From the NCBI GenBank assembly GCA_000442125.1, contig KE546982.1:282608-346607 (forward strand): a DNA stretch of 64,000 bases, written 5' to 3'. This document shows, in pieces, positions 24,093-36,757 of the stretch (position 1 is the first letter of the stretch; the number at the start of each line of letters is the position of its first letter). The notes below the pieces were generated by a model, which made no database searches, had not been told where the DNA came from, and saw nothing but the letters and a program-made list of their open reading frames with translations. The position numbers and the translations under genes are program-made. This DNA is from Opeltia flavorubescens (Eukaryota; Ascomycota; Lecanoromycetes; Teloschistales; Teloschistaceae).

Positions 24093-24289
24093 CTTGAAAG
24101 TAAACGCTTTTCACTTTTTTTTACCATACACAAAGACTTCCATCATCTGATGGGCACAATCTCTTCCCATCTTGGTGCTTCAAGTGGAGTTCCTTGATTC
24201 TCCTCCCAATCGCAAACAAGTTCCCTCGCAAATAGAAATCTAAACTTGACCACCTATCTCATCTCTATAGTTGTGTCAACGGAGAAATC

Positions 24290-25123
24290 ATGGCAGGCGG
24301 AGTGAAACGAAAGGCGGAGGATTTCGAATCGATACCAGATGCATCCTTTGAGTCTTCTACCATGCGAGTCACCCAATGCGTCAGCCAAACCCGGATCGTC
24401 ACACTGACGTCTCCTAGCGATCCACACTCAAGTTCGGCAAAGAAAGAACACTCCATTGACAAGCTTGAAGCCGCGCAGGTGAGTCTTTCGTCCTTCTGGC
24501 GCCCCCTTCAATACTCCCCCAGCTAATCAAACGCACAGTCTCCCGCCCTCAATACCGGCATTGAGAGCGACATTTTACTCGAGGAGGCCCGCCTTGAGTC
24601 GCTACAAAACAACGTTACCGCCTTAGAAGCTAAGCTCAAAGCTTTCGTCACCGAGAAAGCCGCCTACATCCACAAAGCGGTCAGCAGCCAAGCCAGCACG
24701 GACTCAAAATGCAATCGCCTGAAAGCACTCATCGAGGAGCAAGAGCAGGATCTAGAAGACGCCGAATACCATCTTAAACTAGCATCTGACGCCTTAGTCA
24801 AAGCACGAGAGAAAGCTGCTTCCTGCTGTACCCCCAAGATCGATGCGTACATCGCTCTTCTTAAAATTGGGAATTTTGACGACGAGATGATTAAGTTGCT
24901 TGGGCCGGCCATTGAAAAAGCGAAGGTAGATGCACGTATTGGCCTGGAGGCGCGGACAAACGAGAAAATGGCGGAGGAAAAGGAGGTAGAATGCCAGGAG
25001 CGCGTGGATGTAGCACGGAAGGACTTGAAGATACGCGAAACGGACTACCGCCGGATATTGGCCGTCAGTTCGGGACATACGTGGCTGGGGAAGACGTTCT
25101 TTGAAAAGGTTGGAGGGTTTTGA
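24290..25123 (+). CDS. Coiled-coil protein (257 aa)
   Basis: Exons are 24290-24478 and 24539-25123, with a 60-bp phase-0 intron (GTGAGT donor, CACAG acceptor, CTAAT branch). The N-terminal 63 residues are polar, with a nuclear-signal-like GGVKRKAED start. The second exon is almost wholly heptad-like helix, rich in Glu, Lys, Ala and Leu: for example the segment around SLQNNVTALEAKLKAF-type heptads and a later one with LIEEQEQDLEDAEYHL. There is a CC pair near the middle and a short non-helical C-terminal end (GHTWLGKTFFEKVGGF). It has no membrane span. It lies downstream of family F on the same strand, next to another coiled-coil gene. Specific function cannot be read from composition. Confidence 0.8.
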
Positions 25124-25616
25124 AAGATAGGGAGGCATCATGGCGACTGCTTCTATTGCCGGAAGAATATGTCTAGCATAAATGCACTGGTGGAGCGAGA
25201 GAGCTGAGGAGATCATGATACGAAATTGTGACTAGATATCCAAGGATGGTGTGCTCGTCTGAGAAATTACTCCTCTTTATGCACTGAAAGTATGTCTTGG
25301 TCGCTTGTCTTTCCCTGCCTTCTTCGGTCCAGAGAATGCATTTCTCATATGTGTCAGCGATGGATAATTTAGTTGGTCAATGAAGTGCCCGAGACGTCAA
25401 CGCTCTTTTTTCATAATATGTCTGCACAATCGGTGTGCACTAATCCTTGCATAGAGAGTGATGTATTCATTCATCTAAGTAAAGGCTTTACAATTCGAAC
25501 TCTTTTCTGCCCTCTGCCATTGATTGACTCCACGTCTTGCCAATAGCAAAACTACTGCAAATCGCTGTTGTCACTCAAATCAAGTCTCTTTGGGTTTAGA
25601 ACTTCGAGAGATCAAC
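25124..25616. other. Intergenic between two coiled-coil genes
   Basis: About 490 bp with no gene; it should contain the terminator of the first and the promoter of the second coiled-coil gene. Confidence 0.45.
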
Positions 25617-26352
25617 ATGGAAAGCTTTACTATCAGCCACGAATCATCAGAAACCCGGCAACGTAATGATATTCCCATGACACCTAGCGCCCTCTGGGCC
25701 GAACTCCAGCGAGAAAGACAGCGTTCTCGCACTCTAGAAGATGACTTGCGGCGAGAAAAGGCGCAGCGCATTAGAGCCGAAAACGAGAGACGCTTGCTCG
25801 TCGGTAAAGTCAGGGAGATGAATGATCAGATGGATTATCTTGACTCTGAGATGGCTATCGAAAAATTGAAAGCGGAGCAAGCAACGAAACTTTTACGTTC
25901 GTATAAGAAGATTGCCTCTGATAATCGGCGCCAAAATGAGCGTTTGAAACGGCAAGTACACCATTTGGAGGAAGAAGCTCGTTCAGGCGCACAGTGTCAT
26001 CAACATCACGGTAAGTCGATGCCTTCGCTTGTGCACTTCATTGACTAAGCTTTCAGAAGATCAAGACCACGTCGTTTGCCCTGCCCCTACCCCAGCATCT
26101 TCAGTCGAGACGTCAGCAATCCTATTTCCTCCGCAGGAACAGGTTGCGACTGATGATCACTCCCATAGTTCCACGGCCACGGCTCCAATGGAGCAAAGTA
26201 CCGAAGAATCTATCACTCGCGACGCCTACGTGGAAATATTGAGCTATATCAAGGATAACCGCGAAGCTCAACTGCAGCTGATATTACAGAACGAGTGTGC
26301 CGTCAAGGAGGACATCAAGCGCCTGAAGACAATGCAGCGCGAAACCTCGTAG
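25617..26352 (+). CDS. Coiled-coil protein with N-terminal charged helix (229 aa)
   Basis: Exons are 25617-26010 and 26057-26352, with a 46-bp phase-1 intron (consensus GTAAGT donor, CTAAGC branch, TTTCAG acceptor). ATG 25617 was preferred to the open frame upstream, which starts with a non-matching context. Residues 20-125 form a long charged coiled coil, rich in Arg and Glu (WAELQRERQRSRTLEDDLRR), followed by a linker rich in Ser, Thr and Pro and a second helical segment near the C-terminus (YVEILSYIKDNREAQLQLIL). It is soluble, with no signal or span. It could pair with the preceding coiled-coil product; that is inference from adjacency only. Confidence 0.8.
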
Positions 26353-28814
26353 AAACGAGGGTCTGATGCCGGCGGTGAGGTAGAAAGCGCGTGATATACC
26401 ATTCGATGCATCAAATCAACCAGCTCTTGGTAAATTATCCAACCTCTGGACGGACACCACGCAAATTTGGTATGGATGACGTGATGAGGTGGTGGTAGAA
26501 TGCTCGGGGTCGGAGCCCAGATAATCAAGCAAGCCACAGTCATAAGGCATGGTTTATGCTCTCAGAGCGAGGTCGCAATGCATGGTATTCTACAAAAGCT
26601 CTTCTGAAGATCGATTTGGTCTCTAGTCCAGTTACAACCCTTTTCCGATTGAATTTGATACAGATGAAGATTGAGTGAATTCGACGGAGAACGTTGGAGG
26701 CGTCTGGTATGCCGGGATGCCGAAGTTGAACCTTGTAATTGACAGGGAACTTGGGACGTTGTAGCATAGAGATATGGCGCTCAATCGTGTCCATGGTTCG
26801 GCACTCCGGCCATGGATGGGCAGTTAAAGCGCGATATCGTCGTCGTCGTCTCTTAAGAGGATGAGGAGAGCAAAATGTCCGGAGGTAAATAAAGCTCGTC
26901 CCCCGCAATCTTCGGTCTTAGCTTATCTCCGGCTGCCAAGCCTCCCACATTTCCTCAGAACTTCTCGTTGGAAATCCTTCCTCAGAGAAGCTTTCGTTGA
27001 CATCCTCCCCTTAACGTCGCCTTAGCTGCCCTACAAGCTCCATCGGCATTATATACACCCTAGACCCCCGCTTGGTCTCACTTCTCCCCTCACGTCCACC
27101 GATCAAACGCATCCGAAATGTTAGTCTAGAACTACTCCAACCAACCGATCTCTACTATAACTCCCCTCCCATCCTCTTATACTTCCTAGTCCTACATGGG
27201 ACTCCGCACCCTGGTCGATAACCTCCCTCGTCCTCACATCTACCCTCCTATCCACGGCTTAAAGGAGATTTCAGCGTCGGTCCGACAGGTCCTTCATTTC
27301 AAACACATATCACTACCATCCCGATTCCAACTCATCGACAATCTACTTCGCCCCTAGCTTCAATCGCTCCGTCCATCAATTGAGGAAGTCCTGCTCCAGA
27401 GCCCGCCATTCGAAGGCAAGTTGAGCTGGAACTCGAAGAGCTTAGTGAAGATCAGTGGATGACATCGATCCTACATCACAAGTCGCAAAGAGGAAGCTGT
27501 TGGTAGAAATAAAAGGAAGGCAATAATGGTGGGGTGGAGGGCGATAAGGGATTAGATTAAGAGGATGAAGAAGTGCGAGTAAAGAGCCACGGTGCGGGCT
27601 TGAATGATTCAAGCAAGGCAGCAGCGTGTTTGGAGCTAGGAAAACTGAGCTGTAAGGGTGGAAAATCGTTGAAAGTGTGGCAAAAGGGGGCTGCTAGTAT
27701 TCTTGACTAAGGGAGGAAAGGAGGTGAAGGGGCCGTGGGTGGGAATTGAAGGAAAGGCGGTGTCGGTGGTGAGAGCGAGACAAGATCTGAGGTCCTGACA
27801 ATCAAGAAGGAAGTGTCAAAGAGCCGTTGTGCACGATCGGAATGTTTGACCTGGGCGACAGTATGATTGGAAATGAGACCACCAAGCTGCAAAGGCGGAA
27901 ATGATCTCGTTTCTTGCCACACCGAAGCCCTAGAATCAGGAGCGGGGCCACCGATCCCTCAAGGCGGAGAGCTATTATAAGATAGTCTTGGGACAAACCA
28001 CACAATCAAGCTCCCGAATGATGTGCGGTTCGCACATCATTCGAACTCAGCTATGTCGCCTGCTTCTCCGCCTCCTCCTCTTCCTCTCCACTGTGATGTA
28101 CCAGCAGCTTCATCCTCTCCCTTCTACCTTCCCGCCTGCCCCCCGCCACCTAGCTCCAACCTGCCGAGTGCATCCCAAAATGCTAAGAAGGCGCCACAGC
28201 GCGGCAAAGCGCGAACGGCGCTTTGGCGATTGCAGTAGTCTTTGGTAAATCAGGAATCGCTTAATAGCGTGAAGCTGGCTGGCGGGGAGCGGCGGCCGGC
28301 AGGGGGAAGGAACGGAGAGATGGGTGGCGACAGGAGTCGCGATAGGGAGGAGAGGGATGGCGGATGGAGCGGTCCATTACAATACAGTGGTCACCGAGGA
28401 GAAGGACTTGATTAGCCACGTCCAGCCGCGTAGGTTTGTCACTATACAGCAAATGTCTTTCGCTGCAATGTCGCGCTGTATCGAAGTCTACTTCAACGCT
28501 GTGAGAGCGTGTGTCTGCTGGTGGCATGGTTGAAATGAGAAGTGCAGACAGTTGTATCATTCTGTTCGCAACCGTGCCGCCTAAGGTTACAGGTCACCTC
28601 CATCGCTCAAGACTACGGCCATATCTGCAGCGTAGCTTGAGTCTGACCAAGGCAGAAGAGACCTCGATCAGGGCCTGTTCCAAAGGCTAATTGCCCTACT
28701 TGACTTTGTTGAATCTCTGTAGACGGATCAAATTCCTGTATCTTTTTACCATCTGTGTTCAATGCCATATTCATTGCTATAGGGATCTAACTAGACTAGC
28801 TGTCTTTCACTATC
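26353..28814. other. Start of the gene-poor middle region
   Basis: No intact gene. Around 26930-27420 the + strand has pyrimidine-rich, protein-like fragments broken by stops, so possibly a decayed gene. An interval at 28000-28250 is proline-codon rich in two frames, which is a composition effect. Confidence 0.35.
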
Positions 28815-28952
28815 TGCCTTTTGCCTTCGACCATCTGCCTTCGACCATCTGCCTTCGACCATCTGCCTTCGACCATCTGCCTTCGACCATCTGCCTTCGA
28901 CCATCTGCCTTCGACCATCTGCCCTCGACCATCTGCCTTCGACCATCTGCTC
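28815..28952. repeat. 14-bp minisatellite, about ten units
   Basis: The unit CTTCGACCATCTGC repeats head to tail with one unit changed (CCTCGACC). Because 14 is not a multiple of 3, the ORFs running through it are repeat artefacts. The copies are almost identical, so the array is young or actively homogenised. Confidence 0.93.
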
Positions 28953-31900
28953 TTAGCTCATCTACAATTCACCCATCCGCTGGCCCCAAGACGGCAATCT
29001 TCAAGGGTAGGAATTGGAGTCGCCGTAATAAAATTGCCGTGGTCTAACATAAAGCCAATCACCGCAAACTATCACCTCCTTCCTCTGTATGTCATCCATT
29101 GCTCCGACTGTAGCGATAATGCGGAGGACCGGTAGCGCTTGGACGACTCCTTTCTCTTCGCTTTAACGCCGTCTGAAGATTGAAGCATCTGCGTAGTTCT
29201 GGCTTCCTAAGACCTTTATTCCTCCGAGCCAGTAGCATGACATCTTCCGACAGAATTATGCAGTAACCTCCGTGCCTGATTTTGATCGTTAGTGAAAGCT
29301 AAGTGCGATGCAAGTGATAAGAGCGTGCTCGGTAGATTTCTGTGAATGTTCAGTGGTACTCTTGAAACCATGTCTTGCTCGAGTCAAGGGGTTACCACCG
29401 AGAGCCGCGTAGCATTCTCTTCAGCCTCTCGTTCCTCCGAGCCAGCATCAATACTTCATCAGTGGATGTTATTCGACGACCGGCGTGCTTGATCAGTCGA
29501 CCATCTCACTAATGGAGCATAGATCGGCCTTGAAACCTTGTCGCAATGGGAAAGTTACCATCTAGGTGTCTTGTGACTGTTGAATTCACCTCATCTAGGA
29601 CCTTATCTTCATCGACTTTGACCCCTACCCTTGGTATCCTGGGTAGAAATTCGGATGGCCGTTCATCATACTAAGCACGATCCCCGGTGTTTGCCAGTCG
29701 GAAGCCCTAGGGTATTTGAGGAAGAAGAAGTCGTCATAAACATCCCGAGCGAGGATGTGTACCCCTACCCTCAAATCGTTGCAGAAGGGTGTGTGTCGGA
29801 GTTGTCGCTTGTGACCTTTGACCTGATCGAGTGGTAACGGAGGAGTGTCAGGAAGGCAAGTGTTGATCATTCTAGGGATAAATATACCACCGAACTAGTC
29901 CAAAATCCGAATACCGTGACGAGGGGTCGTTAGGGCGTAATGCTTCTGGGATGAGATGCGTAGGTAGACAGGGGATTGCCTCTGGGTTGAGAGAAGGCAG
30001 AAATGACGTCATTGGCAGAAAACGAAAGCGGTGAAATTTCGGTTGTCGTTCGCGTTATTCGCGCCATTCAATATTTCCGTCTGGAGTCCACCTTACCATC
30101 CGCTGCGCACATCAGTCTCAGCCATTATTGATAGAGCAAGTCATGGAGCTGTATCCGCGAAGGCATGGACTAGATTTGTAGTCTGAAATGTTTATACTTT
30201 CCTTGCTGATAAATTACGCATCCGTAGTGCAGACCGATACCGCCTTTCCGCATTATAATTTGAGGCCTATCCCACGATCCGGCTCTTCCTTCTTACACCA
30301 ACCCAATGACACGTCGGTACGAATAGGCCAAGCCTTATCTCAGTTTCGTTGGAAGTCGAGATAATTTGCTTGATCTAGAGGCAATCGGTGGATGTCTTCA
30401 CGTCCCAGAGCTACAACGGTGTTCGAGGCACTTCTGGGTTGATGATTCCGTGACGGACTTGAGGATATCCAGGAACTGCACATCCATGATCTAGCGACAT
30501 GACAACCATCCAGATCTATGAGGGCTATCAAAGATCAAAGCTTGACGGGAGCAAGAAATGTACTCGCGACTAAGCTAGCTACGAATCACCGAGTTTGGCC
30601 GGCGTACCGATAGTCACCTACATCTATCCCTGAAGAGAGGAAGAGATACATTTCTGGCAAATTCGTAAATTTATACGAGTCGGACGTGCTTCTTGCATGT
30701 AATGCATAAAATCAGGTCGATGAATTTGGATGATGCACGAAGTGGCTTAGGCTACTATTCAGGAGCGTGTCTCGGTGAACATGGGTGGTCTGGCTATTCA
30801 CCCCTGTTACCAGATGACCTCCGAGCGATCCCATCTCGCGGCCAAACAAGAGATTGTCTGGGTTCTCGTCGACCTAAGGCCGCAGGTTGCGGTGAAATGC
30901 CATCCGGCCGCCCATATTGCCCTCCAGTCCTACCTCATCGCTCACTTCTTATTGGTTTCCGTCTGCAGGGTAGGAAACAAAGTCTTTTTCAATACTCGAC
31001 CCAAAAACATACTGACAGCCGTTCAGAGCCGTCGGATACCGAACGCGAGACAATGACCGCAAATAAGCACCTCAACAAAGCCTTACTCTCGTGAATGCAT
31101 CTCTGGGCCCCAAGCCGGCAAAGTACTTCGTTACCAGCCGCGAATCCTACATCATCCCCCACTGCCATCAATGACGCAAACACTCGGCTCATTCGTCAAG
31201 CCCGTTTAAAGGGCAGCTGCCACGTCCAAAGCCCGGTCAGACTCCAACTTTTTGATCCCACAACACGACGGTTGATCAGAACGACCCACATTTAGCAGAG
31301 CACAGTCCATGCACGGCAGCTGCAGGTTAAGTATGTCAAGAGTTGTACGAGCGGGCCGGAACACAGTGCACTAGCCACTTCCATCTCTCCAGCGCAGGCC
31401 CGCTTCCACCATCCACGAGCTTCGTCCGTGTGTTCCACGCGGCAAATGACTACCTTGCTCCTGATCGTTATTGCCGTTGGAAAGTAAAGGTTCATTGCCT
31501 TTTCACAAATCCACTTCCAGGGTAAAAAGAGTTGAACGATGAAGCTAAGCCTGGACCCCCCATATGAGATCTAGAGCGAAGCGGAAATTCAACGCGAGAG
31601 AAGATGACGAGTATCCTGGAGGGCTCGTTGGCGCTTTGCATCAGCCTGATTTTGTTCACCTCTTGTATACAATTTTCTGTGCACGATCATCGGCATTTAG
31701 CACCGCCCTCTCCGGAGAATCGATATTAGGATGGTTATTATATGAACAACTCACTCGCTTGATTACCGTTATCTACGACTGCACCGTTTACTTTTCTTTC
31801 AGCGCTCAACGCACCTTCCAGCTCGGATTCGTTAGAAGGGTGACAACTCTCACGATCTAGCACGGCTTATTGAAGGTATTGCCTTTTGACATGTCAATCG

Positions 31901-34900
31901 CAGTCTCAGCTCCTCCTATAAAGGCCTTGCCTATGGTCACTCGGCTTTACCTTAGTCTCTCCATACTCTATGTCTTGCTACGAGCCCCGCCAAGACCTTC
32001 GTATCGACCAACACACCTGCACACATGGCCTTGATTGTCGCACTTTTTTGCCAATACCACAGAGTCAGCTTGTACAGTGAACGAGACCGGTTACGGTATT
32101 GTGGTATCACTACATATGTTGCAAACAAACCCTGGATCTTCGCCAAAGAGCTTACGATCTTAAAGCAACAAGACAAAGATGGTAAAAGGCACGTAGAAAA
32201 TCTGCCTCGGAAGTGACGGAATCGTGTCGTACGTCAGAAAATGCATGACAGTAGTCAATACAGTCAATCGAGATGGCGATTGTAATGTGCGCCGGGTGCT
32301 CAAGTAGCAGCTAGCGACACCATCAACGCCTCCCCCATGCTGCTATTACTGGCGGTGCCTTCAATCCTTTTCACTATATCAACTATAATCATCTCCCAGT
32401 TTTCCACGAGCTACCACGTATATTCCTAAGACCCTCCGTCGGCATGTCACCGAGCGCCTGCGCGCTAAACAAGATCTTCAGATTTCAAGGGGCTATTTGA
32501 CTTGGCTCCGATATACCAAACCCTGCAATCTTGCCTCATTGCCGAAGTTTAAGTGAATTGATTTTCATCGAGATAAGACAGCATACAGTTCCTTGCCTTT
32601 CAGAATCTAGCACCAAAGCTTTTCTCGGAGCCATTTTGGCGATATTGCGTAGTCGCTAGTCAACGCATACGATCCAATTGCAGCACTGTTTGCGGATGAT
32701 ATGTCTGGTCGACGGACCGGTCATGCTTCGTTGCTTCAGTAAAGCCTTCTTGGGCGCATGGCCGAACCCCCAAGCCGCGGACGCAGAGCACCCGTTTCTC
32801 CATGAAGACCGTCATTCACTCACCTTCTCCGCGCGACCGTTGTAGCTCTTGGAAAGTTTGCGACATCAGAGCTAGCGGCCATTGCCAGAGCGAACCACAA
32901 CATCAAGAGAGCAGATCAACTGATGTTGAGGATGGGGCTCGTATCATTGGATACAGTCTAGTCTTCTGCGCTCTCGATATTATGGCGATGGTACATTCAT
33001 CTCAAGATATGCACAAGACTCTCGCCGTGACCGAATGACTGATTGGTGTTGAGGTACAGCCAGAATTCTTCTGCGAAGCGACGGTTTCACTCTTAACCTG
33101 ATGGCGATTTCAGCCCTACTCACCTGCCCATCATACCGACTACAGGGAATCCAAATATCTAAGGAAGAACGAAAATACAAGTGGATGCAAATGAAAAGTA
33201 TGCAATGGTAAAGTGATATCGTGTAGCAGGAGGACAACCGGTAGGAAAGTGACTGCTACGCGGGTTCTTAGCAACCTAGTCAATCCTCGTCTCCGACTGC
33301 CACCATTGTACAAGACGACAATCAGGATGTATCACCATCAGGTAACAGTGACATCAGCTGGTGACCGATACCCATCTACAAGGATGGCAAGAACATCATT
33401 TAGCAGCTTTGATGGTTGTATTTTTTGAAAATTATCATCCACTTTACTTTTTGGTTTGCAGCTCCCGCTATCTTTTAGCCGTCCTTTCAAGAAATATCTC
33501 AACACCTACCCTTTCGGAACGTACGCAGAATGAGAAGCAGCTAGCAGATTTTGTATTCTCATAAATCAGGTAAAGAATATTAAGGACGCCTCTGCGAGAA
33601 TATACGGCTCAAAGACAGAAAAGGAAAGGGTTCACAACCTCTTGCGTCGCTCTCTTGAAATCAGCCATTGTCAGAGGATGTCCGCTCCTGGGAGCTCGGA
33701 AAGCAATAGGCCAACAACCCATCACCCGAAATAAGCCACGCTGCTATAGATTGTCCCATCTTCCCAGACACCGAAAAGACACACGAGTCCATTCTCGCAT
33801 TGTACCACCTTGATCGATTTCGGACCCAATAAGCGCATAGATTAGGAAGAAATTGGTTCTTTCCTTGGGATGGAAGAAGGAGCGATGACCACGACCGTGG
33901 CGATCACTACAGCTCAATGCTCTTGCCAAGGCTAAAAGGCTCCCTACAATGCCATTCGCCGCAAAGACCCCCGGAACAAGGCGATTCGGTGCGCTCAACT
34001 CTGATTCTTCTGTGTACCGGAAGGTTTCCCAGCCCGAGGGAAGTGCATCGGGCCAGAGCAAACGCACATCCCTCCTCTTGAGCCTTTCGCTGGGCAGGAA
34101 AAATAATATTACTAGTGCTCGCAACGCTGTCCAAAGCGTCCTGGATCGACTGTTAGTCCTGAAGCTATATTGGAGGCCTCCAGTCCTTAGGAGAATACTA
34201 GGTATTCGACAACCTTCAGCAGCTGATCAATTGAGGTAACTCTACTTTGGAATCTACTTTTCCGCACCGACCAGGATCTTGAAAAATAACAGGTTGAACT
34301 TGAAGGGAATTGGACCAAGCACTGACCCTCTGTGAATTCCCAGTATCAGCTTTCCGACCGAGTATTTCGGGAATGGTTTCTGGCGCTAGCGAGATTGAAG
34401 GAGATGATGACGTGACTGACAGGCATTTTATATCATGTAGCTTGTCAGACATGTGGAGTATTTCAACCAGATAAATTGATTCTCAACTGCCTATTTCGCA
34501 CGTTCGTGTCTGGAATTTGTATATCTGTAATCGGAGATTCACAACTTCAGTCGGGTATCGTGTACACCACGACAGCTGGGGATGATCAGGCTGAGATTGA
34601 CAAAGAGTGAAGGAAAAATAAGATCACTGTGTAGATTTCATGTAAATTGAATGGGGAGAACAGCAATTCCAGCGAGATGACCGGAGTCAGGGCCATGGGT
34701 GTGGGTGGACTTTGCATCGAGGGCAATTTTTGTATAGGATACGATTTATTTATTCAGCAGCCGTTACAAGGCCTGAGCTGAAATGGAATGGTTCTTATTC
34801 CTTAGCTATAGCCTCATTCGCAGCGGTCACACTCAGGGTCATTCCAAGTTGAACTCGGTGCTGGCGCTGGGCGTCGAGACACAGCTGAAGGTCTACTTGT

Positions 34901-36386
34901 GCCTGATATACCATACAGATAATGGGCTTGCATGAACGTAAGGATGAACTCGATTGTTAGGGAGGAATGCAGAAGAGGTTATCGCTCACTTAGATTTAGG
35001 GGGACGGATCTTTGAAAATATGCGCTAGCTCTTTTAGGACTGACACCTGTCGATGCGTCGTTCGCCTTGGCGCAAGGTCCATGGGATGGCGCTTAGACCG
35101 TCGGGCCGAGCCCCGAGGCCCGTCCCGATGGTTGCTCTAGCACGATCACTGCGCGTCTTCCAAGTTCCCCGAATCATTGTATACTATACGCCCTTTATAA
35201 CGAGCTCTATTTCTGCTCCTAGCTCGAAGATCTACTACTTTAAAGATGGATACCAAAAGATCCAGAGTAGACGTGCACCGCTAGCCACTTCTATCGCCAG
35301 ATTGTCCTCATCTTGCGTTTCGTGTCGTCTTGCCTTTACCATGTATGGATTTGTGCATAGGTAATACAAGGTTCTCATCAGCTATAGCATCATTCGACGT
35401 GATAGTCGTAGGTAATTTAACATCTGTATTTGCAGCGTTGAGTGCAAGATTTAAACCTCATCCTCAAATTGGCAAAAGTACAATAGAAACTCACAATTCA
35501 TTCATCCAATTGATTCTGAAAAAGTGAAAAGAAAAAGGGCAAAAAGCTCAGGTCAAGCACCAGGCTCGAACCCTACGAAAAACCCCTTTCGGAATTTTTA
35601 CATGACTCGTACAAGGAAGAAACTAATGTAACAAACTCATACAATGGGGGTGGAACGATAACGCCTGCGCCATTCGACCATCCCCCAATTACACTCACTT
35701 ATTGACATGTCTTATATGCCTTTCGTTGCATCGTTAGAGTGCACCCACAGCTGAATATTCCACGCCTGTTCTTCCAAGTCTTAGCCTTATCCGCATCTAA
35801 CGCAACCTTCCTTTATTGAAGTCTTTTATTTCAATCTTCCAATGTTCTTTCTATCTCACCTCTTACTTAGTTATAAATCCTCATGAACCATGCACGTTCG
35901 TCAATTTCTCCAAATCTCAAAGCTGGAATTGTCGACTTTGGGTGAAGGCGTTGATTGCCAATCGGCATAGCATAAGGCGACGGTTGTATGATCGTGTTCC
36001 GACTTCATCCCTTGTGGATATTGACCGTGACAAACTATGACGACCAAATATGATAAGTCGAACAGCCGACTATAGATCTGGCATTCCTTGGATATCAGTA
36101 ACAGTTGGTGAACTCCATTACCACGAGCGGGACAAGCATTTCTTACTCACGGTATCGGTCTAGCCTTCTTCTTGTAGATCCTGTACGACGGAAACCCTTC
36201 CAAGGCCTCGCTACGGCGCCTAGTGAAATGGTAAAACAATAATGCCAGGGTCCTCGAGTCAGGACAGACACCTCCAGACGGTGGTCATACGAGGGTGACA
36301 GCATAGCGTGTCGCTATCTGGGACGCGACGACCGCAAAACCACAACGATAGTCCTCTAGGATATCGGACAGACCCTTGTCTTGCTT
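28953..36386. other. Gene-poor region, scattered short protein-like fragments only
   Basis: About 7.4 kb in which no ORF exceeds about 135 codons. Fragments such as 30693-31094, 31564-31860 and 33744-34124 have no start context, splice partners or repeated motifs to support them. I see no transposon ends, long direct repeats or inverted repeats. It is best described as decayed sequence. Confidence 0.35.
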
Positions 36387-36757
36387 ATGCTCGTTATATC
36401 AGGCGCCGATACAAGCAAAGCTGAGCGCAGCCATTCAACCGAGAACTTACCTCTCGCCCAAAAAAGATACTCTGGGCCATTTCCAGACATAATGACAGCA
36501 GCAGCAGCATTAGAGAACAAACAGGCAGACATCTGGGAACATCAGAAGATATTGAAAGAAAAGTCAGCCGGTGATACTTCGATCCAAGCGGACGCCCGCC
36601 AGCTTTACGTATACCACGAAGGGACCGCAGGTAAGCTGGAAATCATTGGTAGACTCTGTTCTCTTTCTCTGCAATTCTCGGGCCCTGTCACTAATTAATA
36701 GATACAAAGGCGCACCAACAAAGACATCGGTGGAAACAAAAAACACCAGAAACTTAG
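36387..36757 (+). CDS. Tentative small two-exon gene (99 aa)
   Basis: Exons would be 36387-36630 and 36702-36757. The 71-bp phase-1 intron has strong signals: GTAAGC donor, CACTAAT branch and AATAG acceptor. The product has a charged helix (LENKQADIWEHQKILKEK) and a short basic end (KAHQQRHRWKQK). An ATG at 36492 would give a 64-residue form. The case rests on the intron; without transcript data it could be chance or a remnant. No family is recognised. Confidence 0.33.

Noticed and set aside
28815-28952. CRISPR-like array
   Set aside because: The units are head to tail with no unique spacers and the genome is eukaryotic.
28691-29135. Two overlapping ORFs rich in DHLPSTICLRPSAF repeats
   Set aside because: They are created by the 14-bp tandem repeat, which reads open in several frames; no gene features flank it.
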